A stretch of DNA of 64,000 bases from Rhodospirillaceae bacterium (GTDB lineage Bacteria > Pseudomonadota > Alphaproteobacteria > Bin65), in the NCBI GenBank assembly GCA_009840595.1, contig VXNK01000149.1:1-64000 (forward strand). The letters are read 5' to 3'. The position numbers and the translations under genes were made by a program. Shown here in pieces: positions 8,888-18,641 of the stretch; within the stretch, counting starts at the first letter, position 1; the number at the start of each line of letters is the position of its first letter. The notes beneath the pieces are model-generated. The model saw only the letters and a program-made list of their open reading frames with translations, did not search any database and was not told where the DNA came from.

Positions 8888-10213
8888 ATGAACGATAAGC
8901 CCACGGCAGCCGACGGCACCGCGATCCATACCCTTACCGTGACCGACAACGCCACCGGCAAGACGCTGGACCTGCCCGTCCGCCAGGGCACGGAGGGGCC
9001 GCGGGTCGCCGATATCCGCCGGCTGTACAGCGACCTGGGCATGTTCACCTACGATCCCGGCTTCACCGCCACCGGCAGTTGCGAATCCAAGATCACCTTT
9101 ATCGACGGCGAGGAAGGCGTTCTGCTGCACCGCGGCTACGCCATCGAGGAACTGGCCGCGCACAGCGATTTCCTCGAAGTCTGCTTCCTGCTGCTCTACG
9201 GCCATCTGCCGGACAAGGCGGAGAAGGAGGATTTCGAACAGACGATCTCCATGCACACGATGGTCCACGAGCAGATGCGCACCTTCTTCAGCGGCTTCCG
9301 CCGCGACGCGCATCCCATGGCGATCATGGTCGGCGTGGTCGGGGCGATGTCCGCCTTCTATCACGACAGCACCGATATCGACGATCCGTACCAGCGCATG
9401 GTCGCGTCGCACCGGCTGATCGCCAAGATCCCGACCATCGCGGCCATGGCCTACAAATACTCGATCGGCCAGCCCTTCATGTATCCGCGCAACGATCTGC
9501 GTTACGCGGAGAACTTCCTGCACATGACCTTCAACGTGCCGTGCGAGGACAAACGCATCTCGCCGGTGCTGGCGCGCGCGATGGACCGCATTTTCATCCT
9601 GCACGCCGATCACGAGCAGAACGCCTCGACGTCGACGGTGCGCCTGGCCGGATCGTCGGGCGCCAACCCGTTCGCCTGCATCGCCGCGGGCATCGCCTCG
9701 CTGTGGGGCCCGGCCCATGGCGGCGCGAACGAAGCCGTGCTGAACATGCTGCACGAGATCGGCAGCAAGGACCGGATCCCGGAATTTCTGAAACGCGCCC
9801 GGGACAAGAACGATCCGTTCCGCCTGATGGGCTTCGGCCACCGGGTCTACAAGCACTACGACCCGCGGGCCGCGGTCCTCAAGGAATCGACCGATTCGGT
9901 GCTCGACGAGCTGGGCGTGCGCAACGAGCCGCTGCTGGAACTGGCGCTGGAGTTGGAGCGGATCGCCGGGGAAGACGAGTATTTCCAGCAGCGCAAGCTG
10001 TTCCCGAACGTCGATTTCTATTCCGGTATCCTGCTCCAGGCGATGGGCTTCCCGACCTCGATGTTCACGGTGCTGTTCGCGCTCGCCCGCACGGTCGGCT
10101 GGATCGCCCAGTGGAAGGAAATGATCGAGGACCCGGTCCAGAAGATCGGCCGGCCGCGCCAGCTCTACACCGGCGAAGCCCGCCGGCCCTTCGTGCCGCT
10201 GGAGGAGCGGTAG
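8888..10213 (+). CDS. gltA: Citrate synthase
   Basis: Full-length (441 aa) hexameric type II citrate synthase, which condenses oxaloacetate and acetyl-CoA in the TCA cycle. The catalytic residues are visible: His in the [19 protein letters not shown] region, His in [16 protein letters not shown], and Asp in [11 protein letters not shown]. The N-terminal beta-rich domain with YDPGF and [20 protein letters not shown] is that of Gram-negative enzymes. GGGAGC about eight bases upstream of ATG 8888 acts as ribosome binding site. The gltX-gltA pair is a common neighbourhood in this class. Confidence 0.97.
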   Translation: MNDKPTAADGTAIHTLTVTDNATGKTLDLPVRQGTEGPRVADIRRLYSDLGMFTYDPGFTATGSCESKITFIDGEEGVLLHRGYAIEELAAHSDFLEVCFLLLYGHLPDKAEKEDFEQTISMHTMVHEQMRTFFSGFRRDAHPMAIMVGVVGAMSAFYHDSTDIDDPYQRMVASHRLIAKIPTIAAMAYKYSIGQPFMYPRNDLRYAENFLHMTFNVPCEDKRISPVLARAMDRIFILHADHEQNASTSTVRLAGSSGANPFACIAAGIASLWGPAHGGANEAVLNMLHEIGSKDRIPEFLKRARDKNDPFRLMGFGHRVYKHYDPRAAVLKESTDSVLDELGVRNEPLLELALELERIAGEDEYFQQRKLFPNVDFYSGILLQAMGFPTSMFTVLFALARTVGWIAQWKEMIEDPVQKIGRPRQLYTGEARRPFVPLEER

Positions 10214-10313
10214 GCCACACGGCGCTGCCGCCGTCGCAACAGGTCCGGGCGGTTCGGAAGCCTGCTCCGCATTTGCCGAAACCGCCGCCTCAGGCAGGCG
10301 CATCGCTAATTCG

Positions 10314-10341
10314 TTGACGGCCTTCCAACGGGGTTTAGGAT
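10314..10341 (+). promoter_or_regulatory. Sigma-70-type promoter for the ade-ABC operon
   Basis: TTGACG at 10314-10319 and TAGGAT at 10336-10341 are 16 bases apart and lie just before the adenine deaminase gene. Transcription would start near 10348. The TTG of the -35 box is also an in-frame potential start codon, but if this promoter is real it is not translated. Confidence 0.55.
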
Positions 10342-10379
10342 CGTCCCTGCCCTGTATGGACAAATCCGGGCGCAACGAA

Positions 10380-12161
10380 ATGAAGCGACGAGACCTTATC
10401 GGGGTCGCGTTGGGCGTTGATCCCCCTGACTTGGTCGTTCGATCTGCGACCCTGGTCAACGTACTCAGCCGCGAGCTCCATCCGGCGGACATTCTGGTCA
10501 AGGACAGCCGGATTGCGGCCGTTCTGGAACCGGGTGGCGCCTACGACCGGAGCGTTCGCGTCATCGAGGCCGAAGGCCGGTTCGCAGCGCCGGGCTTCAT
10601 CGATCCGCACGTCCATCTCGAAAGTTCCATGATCACCGTGGCGGAATACGCCCGCGCCGTGATTCCGCGCGGCACCACGATGGTTGCAGCGGATCCGCAC
10701 GAAATCGGCAACGTTCTGGGGCTTCCCGGTATGAAAGCCCTCTTCGAGGAAGCGAGCGCCGTGCCTCTCCGGGTCATGCTGCGGGTGCCTGGACGAATTC
10801 CCGCGGTGCCGGCTTGGATGGAGACCTCCAACGGCGAGTTGAGCGTCGCCGACACCCGCGCCATGTTCGACTGGCCGGAGGCCGTGTGCCTCGCCGGAGA
10901 CATCAATCCGAACCTCGTCCTGCGGCAGGACCAGGAGCAGTTGGAAAAATTCGAACTGGCCGATGAACTGGGCGTAACGATCTCCGGCCAGTCGCCGGGC
11001 CTGAGCGGGCGCGCGCTATCGGCGTTTATCGCCGCCGGGCCCGAAGATTCGCACGTTGCGAGTTCGGTCGACGAAATCGTGGAGAACACCCGCGCGGGGA
11101 TGCGCACGGTGCTCGCGTTGCGCCCGGCCCGCCGGCTGGAGGCCACCCACATGATGGAACTGGCCCGGCGGGTCGCCGAAGACCGGCTGGATACCAGGCT
11201 GTTTCAGCTTTGCACGGACGACATCCATGCTCACGATCTGCTCCACGAAGGCCACCTGGACCATCGCCTGCGTGCCCTGATCCAGGCAGGCTTCGATCCG
11301 GTCGAGGCCTTTCAATTCGCCACCATCAATGTCGCCCATGGGCTTCGCGTCGACCGCGACTACGGCAGCATCGGTCCGGGCAAGATGGCCGACATCGTTC
11401 TGCTCGACGATCTTCGGGCGGTAACGGTCTCGACCGCGATCATCGCCGGCGAAATCGTCTATACGGACGGAGAATACCGCGGACCAACCGGGAGCGTGAG
11501 CTATCCCGACTGGACGAAGTCGACGATCCGCTATGCCAAGCCCCTCACGGCCGCCGATCTTTCGCTGCGACCGACGCGCAATGCCGATACGGCAACGGTC
11601 CGCTGCATCACCGCGCCGACCGGCAGGGGAAAAAAGACGGCGACGGAAACCGAACTCCCTGTCCTCGACGGAGTCATCGTTCCCGCGCCGGAACGCGGCA
11701 TCAACGCGCTCGCCGTCGTCGAACGGCACAAGGCGAGCGGCGAAATCGGGCGCGGGTTCGCCAGCAGCCTCAAGCTCCGGCGCGGCGCCATAGCCTGTTC
11801 GGTCAACCACGATGCGCACAACGTAATGCTTCTGGGCGCCAACCACGAAGACATGGCGCTGGCCGGCAACCGCCTCGCCGAAATCGGCGGCGGATACGTC
11901 CTGGCCTGCGATGGCGAGATCGTTGCCGAACTCGCGCTGCCCATTGCCGGGCTCATGTCGGAAGCGAGCATCGAGGATGTGGCGTCGGACCTGACGGCGC
12001 TGGAAGGCGCGCTGAACGGCATCCTTGGCGCAGATCTGAGCGACAAAGCCTTGATCAACATGAATTTTCTCTCGCTGCCGAATATTCCGGACTACGGCTT
12101 CACCAACAAGGGGCTCGTCGCTTCGGACAAACGCATGCAGCTTGTGGAGAGCGTAATCTAA
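10380..12161 (+). CDS. ade: Adenine deaminase
   Basis: Two-domain amidohydrolase (about 593 aa) that converts adenine to hypoxanthine and ammonia. The metal-binding HVHLESSM motif, the GTTMVAADPHEIGNVLG segment, the CTDDIHAHDLLHEGH active-site Asp and the PGKMADIVLLDDL return strand are all present. The distinctive C-terminal domain has HDAHNVMLLGAN and ends with a DYGFTNKGLV segment close to the family's L-TDKGLV. ATG 10380 is chosen because it lies about 30 bases after the predicted transcription start; an in-frame ATG at 10356 is possible. It is followed after 14 bases by the importer genes, which suggests purine-type salvage. Confidence 0.92.
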   Translation: MKRRDLIGVALGVDPPDLVVRSATLVNVLSRELHPADILVKDSRIAAVLEPGGAYDRSVRVIEAEGRFAAPGFIDPHVHLESSMITVAEYARAVIPRGTTMVAADPHEIGNVLGLPGMKALFEEASAVPLRVMLRVPGRIPAVPAWMETSNGELSVADTRAMFDWPEAVCLAGDINPNLVLRQDQEQLEKFELADELGVTISGQSPGLSGRALSAFIAAGPEDSHVASSVDEIVENTRAGMRTVLALRPARRLEATHMMELARRVAEDRLDTRLFQLCTDDIHAHDLLHEGHLDHRLRALIQAGFDPVEAFQFATINVAHGLRVDRDYGSIGPGKMADIVLLDDLRAVTVSTAIIAGEIVYTDGEYRGPTGSVSYPDWTKSTIRYAKPLTAADLSLRPTRNADTATVRCITAPTGRGKKTATETELPVLDGVIVPAPERGINALAVVERHKASGEIGRGFASSLKLRRGAIACSVNHDAHNVMLLGANHEDMALAGNRLAEIGGGYVLACDGEIVAELALPIAGLMSEASIEDVASDLTALEGALNGILGADLSDKALINMNFLSLPNIPDYGFTNKGLVASDKRMQLVESVI

Positions 12162-12175
12162 GGAGGGAGAGTGAC

Positions 12176-13162
12176 ATGAAACCGCTAAGGCATTGGAAAC
12201 TGGGCCTCGCTGCTGTTGCGATAACGGCTTCGGCGGCGTCCCCGTCGTTCGGAGCAGACAGCGTCAAGGTGATGTTCGACTGGATTCCCGGCGGCTGGCA
12301 CGCCGCCTGGTACGCCGGCAAAGTGAATGGCTGCTTCGGCGACCGGAACCTGGAAGTCTCGCTGCAGCGCGGTTCGGGCGGCGTCGATACCGTCGCGAAG
12401 GTAGCGTCCGGGCTCGCGGACGTCGGCATGGCCGATCTGGGAACGGTGTTGATCGGCGCGCACAAGAACAAGGCCGGCGTCAAAGCGATCTTTCCCGTCT
12501 ATATGGACAATCCGTTCGGCATCCTGTCGCTCAAATCCACCAAAATATCGTCCCTGAAGGATCTCGAAGGACTGAAGCTGGCGGCCGGTCCGGGCGATTC
12601 CAACATCCAGATGCTGCCGTATGCGATGCAGCTTGCCGGAGCGGACTTCAAGAAGGTCAAGGCCGAGCGGGCGGATTTCTCGGCGTTGCTCGGATTGCTT
12701 CTGCGGGAAAAGGTCGAGGCGTTCACGACGTTCCTGACGACCGCGCAAATCCTGAAAGCCGTTTCGAAGAGCGCCGGCAAGGAGGTTGCGTTCTACCACT
12801 ACGGCAGGAACTTGAAGATCTACGGTTCGGTCATCTTCGCGACCGACAGGTTCCTCAAGGAGCGCCCGGCGGTGGCGAAGCGGCTGATGGCCGGCATGAA
12901 GTGCGCCTACGAGGCCGCCCGGGCCAATCCCGAGGCGGCCGCCGATGCGCTGCTCGCCGCGTTCCCGTCGAAGAAGAGAGGCGCCGAACTCGCCAGTATC
13001 AGAGGCGGGATCATCCTGACTTTCGAAGCCGAAACCTACAAGACGCACGGCTTCAATTGGGATATGGACCGGATCGCAAGGACCTTTCAATTGGCGCTGA
13101 CCGCCCAGGGGGAAAAGGTGGAAGGCGCAGCGGGCGCCGCCTACATCCACAAATTCGAGTGA
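12176..13162 (+). CDS. NMT1/THI5-like ABC transporter substrate-binding protein
   Basis: A 328-residue exported protein with a clear Sec signal (hydrophobic LGLAAVAITASAASPSFGA after a basic start). The mature part begins VKVMFDWIPGGWHAAWYAGK, the pattern of the NMT1/THI5-like periplasmic binding family that binds pyrimidines such as hydroxymethylpyrimidine, sulfonates or related aromatic compounds. AGGAGGGAGA ends seven bases before ATG 12176, a near-perfect ribosome binding site. It lies between adenine deaminase and an ATPase/permease pair, so a purine or purine-like nitrogen heterocycle is the likely ligand; this is inference from context. Confidence 0.9.
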   Translation: MKPLRHWKLGLAAVAITASAASPSFGADSVKVMFDWIPGGWHAAWYAGKVNGCFGDRNLEVSLQRGSGGVDTVAKVASGLADVGMADLGTVLIGAHKNKAGVKAIFPVYMDNPFGILSLKSTKISSLKDLEGLKLAAGPGDSNIQMLPYAMQLAGADFKKVKAERADFSALLGLLLREKVEAFTTFLTTAQILKAVSKSAGKEVAFYHYGRNLKIYGSVIFATDRFLKERPAVAKRLMAGMKCAYEAARANPEAAADALLAAFPSKKRGAELASIRGGIILTFEAETYKTHGFNWDMDRIARTFQLALTAQGEKVEGAAGAAYIHKFE

Positions 13163-13187
13163 ACCGCCAAGCCTTCAGCGGCTTCGG

Positions 13188-13991
13188 ATGCACCGGATGA
13201 CAGTGGGCGGCAACCAGGCGCACGTCGTCGTATCCGAAGTCGCGAAGGAATTCGAAACGGGAGCCGCGGAACCTTTCGTGGCCCTCGACAATATCGACCT
13301 GACGATCGATCAGGGAGAATTCGTGCTCCTGCTGGGGCCCTCGGGCTGCGGCAAGTCTACGCTTCTGCGTCTGATTGCCGGCCTCGACGCGCCGACGCGG
13401 GGCGACATCCAGGTCAGCGGGGACAGGATCACCGCCGGGTTCGACCGCATCGGCATGGTCTTCCAGCAGCCCACGCTCCTGCCATGGCTGTCCATATTCG
13501 AAAACGTCGTTTACCCCGCGCGGGTGCGATCACGTCGACTGGCGCAGGAAAAACGGGACGAGGCCCTGCGCCTCCTTGAAATGGTCGGCCTGTCGCGGGT
13601 CGCGGACCAGCCGCCGAGCAGCCTGTCGGGAGGCATGCAGCAGCGCGCCGCAATCTGCCGCTCGCTGATCCTCGATCCCGAAATCCTGGTCATGGACGAG
13701 CCGTTCAGCGCGCTCGATGCCATGACGCGCGAAGAGTTGCAGTTCGAGCTGCTCCGCATCCATGCCGACAGCGGCAAGACGATCGTCTTCGTAACGCACT
13801 CCATTCCCGAGGCCGTCCTCATGTCGTCGAAGATTGTCGTGATGGCAACTTCGCCGGGAAGGATCGCGGAAACGCTCGAAACCGGCATGCCGTATCCGCG
13901 CACGCTCGATACCCTGCGGCTCGACAGGGCCCGGCAACTCGACAACAGAATTCGCGAACTGATCTACGGACGAGACCGGGGACAGCCATGA
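13188..13991 (+). CDS. ABC transporter ATP-binding protein (Tau/Ssu/Thi type)
   Basis: ATPase subunit (267 aa) of the importer. Walker A is GPSGCGKST near residue 51, the Q-loop is MVFQQPTLLPWL, the signature is LSGGMQQR, Walker B is ILVMDEPFSALD, and the H-loop is FVTHSIPEA. This set is typical of the nitrate/sulfonate/taurine/thiamine-precursor group. ATG 13188 or the in-frame ATG at 13197 may be the start; neither has a strong ribosome binding site, and coupling to the preceding gene 26 bases away is likely. Its end overlaps the permease start by four bases. Confidence 0.93.
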   Translation: MHRMTVGGNQAHVVVSEVAKEFETGAAEPFVALDNIDLTIDQGEFVLLLGPSGCGKSTLLRLIAGLDAPTRGDIQVSGDRITAGFDRIGMVFQQPTLLPWLSIFENVVYPARVRSRRLAQEKRDEALRLLEMVGLSRVADQPPSSLSGGMQQRAAICRSLILDPEILVMDEPFSALDAMTREELQFELLRIHADSGKTIVFVTHSIPEAVLMSSKIVVMATSPGRIAETLETGMPYPRTLDTLRLDRARQLDNRIRELIYGRDRGQP

Positions 13992-14749
13992 AGCTTCGGT
14001 TGATCCTGCTGCCGACGGCCAGCCTGGCGGCGATGCTGGCGATATGGGAAGTGGCGGTCTTCGGCTTCGAGATCCCCGCCTATCTTCTGCCCGCGCCGAG
14101 CCGCGTCTGGTCGGCGGCAGTCGATATCGCCGCGGTGCTGCCGCGTCACATCACGGCGACGCTGCTTACCGTGTTGTCGGGATTTGCGCTTTCTACGGCC
14201 ATATCGATACCCCTGGGTGTCGGCCTTTCGATCAACAAAACCGTATCCGAGGCGCTTTATCCGCTCTTGGTCTTTGCCAACGCCGTACCGGTGATCGCAG
14301 TCGCGCCGATCATCGTCGTCATGTTCGGAACCGGCCTGGAATCGCGTCTGGTAATCACCCTGATGGTCTGTTTCTTCCCCATCATGGTCGCCACCGCGAC
14401 CGGTATTCTCGATACGCCGCGGGAATATCTCGACCTCAGCAAATCGACCGGTGCGTCGTTCGGGACGGAACTTCTCACCATCCGCATGCCGCACGCTGCG
14501 CCCTTCATTTTCAGCGGTCTGAAAATCGGAATTACCTTGTCGGTGATCGGCGCCGTCGTCGGAGAATTCATTACCTCTCAAAAGGGTCTCGGATTTCTGA
14601 TCGTGTCCGCCACCACCAATTTCGATCTGGCTCAGGCCATCGCGTCGGTCGTGGCATTGGCGTTGATGAGCGTCGTGCTCTACCAGATCGTCCAGCAGGT
14701 GCAGAAAATCTGGTTGCCATGGTCGATCAAGGCCGAATCCATGACCTGA
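13988..14749 (+). CDS. ABC transporter permease (Tau/Ssu/Thi type)
   Basis: A 253-residue inner-membrane permease with about six helices and the BPD_transp_1 fold. The EAA-type cytoplasmic loop is EYLDLSKSTGASFGTELLTIRMP followed by AAPFIFSGLKIGI, which contacts the ATPase. It completes a deaminase, binding protein, ATPase, permease operon. The ATG overlaps the ATPase stop (ATGA). The next gene, gloA, is convergent, so the operon ends here. Confidence 0.92.
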   Translation: MKLRLILLPTASLAAMLAIWEVAVFGFEIPAYLLPAPSRVWSAAVDIAAVLPRHITATLLTVLSGFALSTAISIPLGVGLSINKTVSEALYPLLVFANAVPVIAVAPIIVVMFGTGLESRLVITLMVCFFPIMVATATGILDTPREYLDLSKSTGASFGTELLTIRMPHAAPFIFSGLKIGITLSVIGAVVGEFITSQKGLGFLIVSATTNFDLAQAIASVVALALMSVVLYQIVQQVQKIWLPWSIKAESMT

Positions 14750-14859
14750 CCGGACCTGCCGGCCGCGCAGGTTGCCGGATACCGGGATTCGGGCTGTTTG
14801 AACCGCTGTCCCACACCGGACTTCGCCGCTCAGCAACGATTCGGCTAACGCCGCCGGCG

Positions 14860-15264
14860 CTACTTTTCGATCAGTTCGACCTTGTATCCGTCCGGGTCCT
14901 CGATGAAGGCGATGACCGTGGTGCTGTGCTTCATCGGGCCCGGCGGGCGCGGAATGGCGACGCCGGCTGCTTCCAGCTTCGCGCAGGTGCCGTAGATATC
15001 CGGCACGCCGAGCGCGATATGGCCGTAGCCGGAGCCGAGATCGTAGGGCTCTTCCTGGTCCCAGTTATGGGTCAGTTCCAGCACGGTATTGCTGGCTTCG
15101 TCGCCGTAACCGACGAAGGCGAGCGTGAAGCGGCCGCCGGGAAAGTCCCGCCTGCGCAGCAGGGTCATGCCCAGATGGCCGGTGTAGAAGGCGATCGACT
15201 TCTCCAGGTCGCGGACCCGCAACATGGTGTGAAGCATCCGGAAGGCGGGTTTCGCATCGCTCAT
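14860..15264 (-). CDS. gloA: Lactoylglutathione lyase (glyoxalase I)
   Basis: A 134-residue VOC-fold enzyme that isomerises the methylglyoxal-glutathione hemithioacetal to S-lactoylglutathione. Metal-ligand positions are recognisable: His in LHTMLRV, Glu in VLELTHNW, His in YGHIALGV and Glu in YKVELIEK at the C-terminus. RVRDLEKSIAFYTGHLGM and EDPDGYK are strong family signatures. ATG 15264 overlaps the stop of lpxB by four bases, so it is probably the last gene of the long leftward lpx/bam run. Confidence 0.95.
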   Translation of the reverse strand: MSDAKPAFRMLHTMLRVRDLEKSIAFYTGHLGMTLLRRRDFPGGRFTLAFVGYGDEASNTVLELTHNWDQEEPYDLGSGYGHIALGVPDIYGTCAKLEAAGVAIPRPPGPMKHSTTVIAFIEDPDGYKVELIEK

Positions 15265-16460
15265 CGCTGGGCCCTTTCCCGAATGATCCGGAGAATGGTT
15301 TCGGCGGCAATTGCGCTCGGCTTGCGGCCGGGGACCGACAGCGTTTGCGCCACCGCACGAATACGCGCTGCCTGGGCTTGGCGCAACGCCGGATCGCGCA
15401 GCAGCGGCGCCAGGGCGTCGGCGATCGTGTCCGGCCGGCACTGCTCCAGAAGGCACTCCGGCATGATCTCCTCGCCGGCCGCGAAATTGACCGCGGAAGC
15501 ATAGGGCGAGTTCACGAGAAGTCGCGCAAGCCGTCCTTCGAGCCGGGGCAGCTTGTAGGTCACGACCGCCGGCGTGCCGGCGAAGGCCAGTTCGACCGTA
15601 ACCGTGCCCGACGCGGCGAGCGCCGCATCGGCCGCGGCGAAGGCCAGATATCTGGTCGCATCGGCGGGCAGTGCAACCAGCGGCGCCGGCCAGTCCGCCG
15701 TCAAGGCAGACGCCAGGTCGCGGATCGAAGCCACGGTGGGCATCAGGCAGACCGGCGCCAGGCCGGCGCTTTTCAGGCGCTCGATCGTCGCGCGGTACAC
15801 GGGCAACAGCCGTCGCACCTCCTTGCGGCGGCTGCCGGGCAACAGGCAAAGCACCGGGCTTGCGCCCTCGCCGGAATGGCGGCGGCGAAACCGGGCCACG
15901 TTCGCCGGGTCCGGCGGATCGGGCTCGGCGGCCGGGTGGCCGACGAACGTCACCGGCAGGCCGTGCGGCTCGAACCACGGCGCCTCGAAAGGAAAGATCG
16001 ACAGCAGATGCGTCAGCCGTCCGGCGACGACCTTCGCCCGTCCGGGGCGCCATGCCCATACCGTCGGCGCCACATATTGCACCAGCGTCTCGCCGCGCCG
16101 AGCCAGCCGCCGGCCCATATGGCCCGACAGGGCCTGGGCGTCGATCGTGATCACGCAATCGGGCCGGCGTCGGGCAACATCGCGCTCAAGTTGTTTCATG
16201 CGCGCCAGGATGGTGCGCAGCCGCGGCAGATAGTCGAGGCCCATCACCGAGAACAGGTCGATGGAAAACAGGCTGTCCAGGCCGGCTTCTGCCATCGCCG
16301 GCCCGCCGATTCCGCCGAAATCGACCCCGTCTCCGGTCTGCCGTTTCAGCGCGTGGATCAGGTGCCCGCCGATCTGGTCGCCGGACGGTTCGCCGACGAT
16401 GAAATAGACGAGCGGCCGGCCGGCGCCGGACCGGACCGGGTCATGCGATGCGTTCGGCAT
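15261..16460 (-). CDS. lpxB: Lipid-A-disaccharide synthase
   Basis: Glycosyltransferase family 19 enzyme (399 aa) that joins UDP-2,3-diacylglucosamine and lipid X to make the lipid A disaccharide. The N-terminus has VGEPSGDQIGGHLI, close to the usual GExSGD motif. FGGIGGPAMAEAG, then VMGLDYLPRLRTIL, HYVAPTVWAW-like QYVAPTVWAWRPGRA and LLPGSRRKEVRRLLP follow in family order. The start overlaps the end of lpxI by about 20 bases. It acts at the cytoplasmic face of the inner membrane. Confidence 0.96.
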   Translation of the reverse strand: MPNASHDPVRSGAGRPLVYFIVGEPSGDQIGGHLIHALKRQTGDGVDFGGIGGPAMAEAGLDSLFSIDLFSVMGLDYLPRLRTILARMKQLERDVARRRPDCVITIDAQALSGHMGRRLARRGETLVQYVAPTVWAWRPGRAKVVAGRLTHLLSIFPFEAPWFEPHGLPVTFVGHPAAEPDPPDPANVARFRRRHSGEGASPVLCLLPGSRRKEVRRLLPVYRATIERLKSAGLAPVCLMPTVASIRDLASALTADWPAPLVALPADATRYLAFAAADAALAASGTVTVELAFAGTPAVVTYKLPRLEGRLARLLVNSPYASAVNFAAGEEIMPECLLEQCRPDTIADALAPLLRDPALRQAQAARIRAVAQTLSVPGRKPSAIAAETILRIIRERAQR

Positions 16461-17301
16461 CCGCTTCGTCGCCGTCCGGGGTCAGCCCGACCAGGAACAG
16501 CCCGGCCTTGTCCGCGGCCGCGACGACGGCATCGCGGTTGACCAGAATCGTCCCGCCCGCTTCGACGGCGATGCCGCGCAGACCGGCCGCCGCTGCGTTT
16601 TCCACCGTCGCCGCGCCAACCGTCGGCAGATCGATGCGCCGGTCCTGCCGGGACTTCCGGATCTTGACCAGCACCCCGCCCGGCCCGTCGCGCCGGAATC
16701 CGGCGCAGCGTTCGAGCAGGGCGTCGGTGCCCTCGATCGCTTCGACGCCCAGCACCAGGGACTGCTGCACGACCACCGCCTGGCCGACATCCAGATTGCC
16801 CAGCGACCGCGCGATCTCCAGCCCGCGTGCAATATCGCGTTGCGCCTGCTCGTCCGGCCCCGTGCGGCTGAGCGTTCCGGCGGGCGCCAGCAGCCCGGCG
16901 ACGATGTCCTGGATGCCGACGACCCGGAAACCGAAGCGCTCCAGTTCCGCCGCAACCGCCCGCAGCAGCCCGTCATCGCCCAGCGACTTCACGGCGAACC
17001 GCGCGACGAAGGCCGCCGCCCTGGCGTCCGGCCGGATCTGCCGCAGGGCCGGCCGGCGGACGCGGCCGACCATCACGACATCTCCGACGCCTTCTTCCCG
17101 CGCCCGTTTGACGAAACGTCCCGCGGCGCCGATCCGGATGACCTCGTGCCGCGCCGCAAAAACGGCGGGGTGATCGGCATGGCCCTCCAGCGCAAACACG
17201 AAATAGGGTCGGCCCGCGCGTTCGCAGGCTTCGATGGCCAGCGCGGGGATTTCGCCGCCGCCGGCGACGATGGCGAGCGTCCCGGCCGCCGGCTCAGCCA
17301 C
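16441..17301 (-). CDS. lpxI: UDP-2,3-diacylglucosamine pyrophosphatase LpxI
   Basis: A DUF1009/LpxI protein, the alphaproteobacterial replacement for LpxH, which cleaves UDP-2,3-diacylglucosamine to lipid X and UMP. It has the N-terminal [14 protein letters not shown] nucleotide-binding segment and the C-terminal domain with [27 protein letters not shown], including the Asp-containing end typical of the family. GTG 17301 gives an 8-base overlap with lpxA and 286 residues. An ATG at 17343 would give 300 residues but a 50-base overlap. It lies between lpxA and lpxB as expected. Confidence 0.92.
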   Translation of the reverse strand: MAEPAAGTLAIVAGGGEIPALAIEACERAGRPYFVFALEGHADHPAVFAARHEVIRIGAAGRFVKRAREEGVGDVVMVGRVRRPALRQIRPDARAAAFVARFAVKSLGDDGLLRAVAAELERFGFRVVGIQDIVAGLLAPAGTLSRTGPDEQAQRDIARGLEIARSLGNLDVGQAVVVQQSLVLGVEAIEGTDALLERCAGFRRDGPGGVLVKIRKSRQDRRIDLPTVGAATVENAAAAGLRGIAVEAGGTILVNRDAVVAAADKAGLFLVGLTPDGDEADAERIA

Positions 17302-18091
17302 TTGTGGCCGGCGGCTGGCAGATCGGCCGTGTCGGATCGGCACGGATGAAGTCGACGATTTCCCCGACCGCCGCGCTGCCGTTGAACATTTCGGCTACAT
17401 CGTTGGTGCGTTCGGTCAGCGTGCCTTCGGCCGCGAACAGCAGCCTGTAGGCACGGCGCAATTCGTGGATCTGGTCACGGGTATAGCCGCGGCGGCGCAG
17501 GCCGATCAGGTTCAAGCCCGAAAGGCCCTCGCGTACGCCGATCACCAGGCCGTAGGGAATGATGTCGGCTTCCGAAGCCGACATCCCGCCCATCATGGCG
17601 TGCCGGCCGACCCTGGCGAATTGCTGGATCGCCGAATTGCCGCCGAGGATGGCGTAGTCGCCGATGGTGACGTGGCCGCCCATTACGGCGTTATTCGCCA
17701 TGATGACGCTGTTGCCGATGGTGCAATCGTGCGCGACATGGGTGTTGACCATGAACAGGCAGCTATCGCCCACCGTCGTCACGCCGCGGCCCTTGACCGT
17801 TCCGGTATGCAGGGTCGCATGTTCGCGGATGACGTTTTTCCTGCCGATGACCAGCCGGGTCGGCTCGCCCCCGTAGGACAGATCCTGCGGCGGCAGTCCC
17901 ACGCAGGCATGGGGGTAGATCACGGTGCCTTCGCCGACGCTGGTGTGCCCCTCGACGACGGCGTGCTGCTTTACCGTGCAATGGTCCGCAAGCTCAACAT
18001 GCGCGCCGATCGTGGCATAGGGGCCGACGCGGACGGTGTCGGCCAGCGCGGCGGACCGATCGACGATCGCTGTCGGATGGATATCGGGCAT
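17294..18091 (-). CDS. lpxA: Acyl-[ACP]--UDP-N-acetylglucosamine O-acyltransferase
   Basis: A 265-residue left-handed beta-helix acyltransferase catalysing the first step of lipid A synthesis, acyl transfer from (3R)-hydroxyacyl-ACP to UDP-GlcNAc. Hexapeptide repeats run through the first 190 residues. The catalytic His is in [13 protein letters not shown], and [18 protein letters not shown] and the RRGYTRDQI helical C-terminal domain match the family. It follows fabZ after 13 bases. Confidence 0.96.
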   Translation of the reverse strand: MPDIHPTAIVDRSAALADTVRVGPYATIGAHVELADHCTVKQHAVVEGHTSVGEGTVIYPHACVGLPPQDLSYGGEPTRLVIGRKNVIREHATLHTGTVKGRGVTTVGDSCLFMVNTHVAHDCTIGNSVIMANNAVMGGHVTIGDYAILGGNSAIQQFARVGRHAMMGGMSASEADIIPYGLVIGVREGLSGLNLIGLRRRGYTRDQIHELRRAYRLLFAAEGTLTERTNDVAEMFNGSAAVGEIVDFIRADPTRPICQPPATSG

Positions 18092-18104
18092 GGCGCGCCG
18101 CCGT

Positions 18105-18572
18105 TCAGCTCACTTCATCGACGATCATGGCGGTGTAGGTCGCTTCCGCAACCACCTCGCCGTCAACCTTGCACACGCCGTCGAACTTCCAGACCAATCG
18201 CCGGGCATGGCGTTTCTGCACATGGATGCGCATCCGGTCGCCGGGGCGGACCGGCCTGCGGAAGCGCGCCCCTTCGACCGACATGAAATAGACCAGCTTG
18301 CCCTCCATTTCCCGGCCGAGCGTTTCGATGACCAGGATCCCGGCGGTCTGCGCCATCGCCTCGACCATCAACACGCCGGGCATCACCGGCGCGCCCGGGA
18401 AATGGCCCTGGAAATAGGGTTCGTTGATCGACACATTCTTGATCCCGACGGCGCTTTCGCCGCGCACCACATCCTCCATCCGGTCCACCATCAGGAACGG
18501 ATAGCGGTGCGGCAGCACCTCCAGGATGCGCTGTATGTCGAGAACGGAGGGAAGCGTTTCGTCGGACACCAT
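18105..18572 (-). CDS. fabZ: 3-hydroxyacyl-[ACP] dehydratase FabZ
   Basis: A hot-dog-fold dehydratase (155 aa) of fatty acid synthesis. [12 protein letters not shown], then the active site in [25 protein letters not shown] (His in GHFPG and Glu in MVEA) define FabZ. It competes with LpxA for hydroxyacyl-ACP, and the genes are adjacent. The upstream gene is skp rather than lpxD, with only 69 bases between them. Confidence 0.97.
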   Translation of the reverse strand: MVSDETLPSVLDIQRILEVLPHRYPFLMVDRMEDVVRGESAVGIKNVSINEPYFQGHFPGAPVMPGVLMVEAMAQTAGILVIETLGREMEGKLVYFMSVEGARFRRPVRPGDRMRIHVQKRHARRLVWKFDGVCKVDGEVVAEATYTAMIVDEVS

Positions 18573-18641
18573 CGATCACCGGTTCGCCGCGGTCGCCGTG
18601 CAGGCGGCCAGGATCGGAGGCTCGCGCCCGGCAGGCGGCGG

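Noticed and set aside
18573-18641. A degraded lpxD remnant between skp and fabZ
   Set aside because: The gap is only 69 bases and shows no hexapeptide-repeat-like coding.
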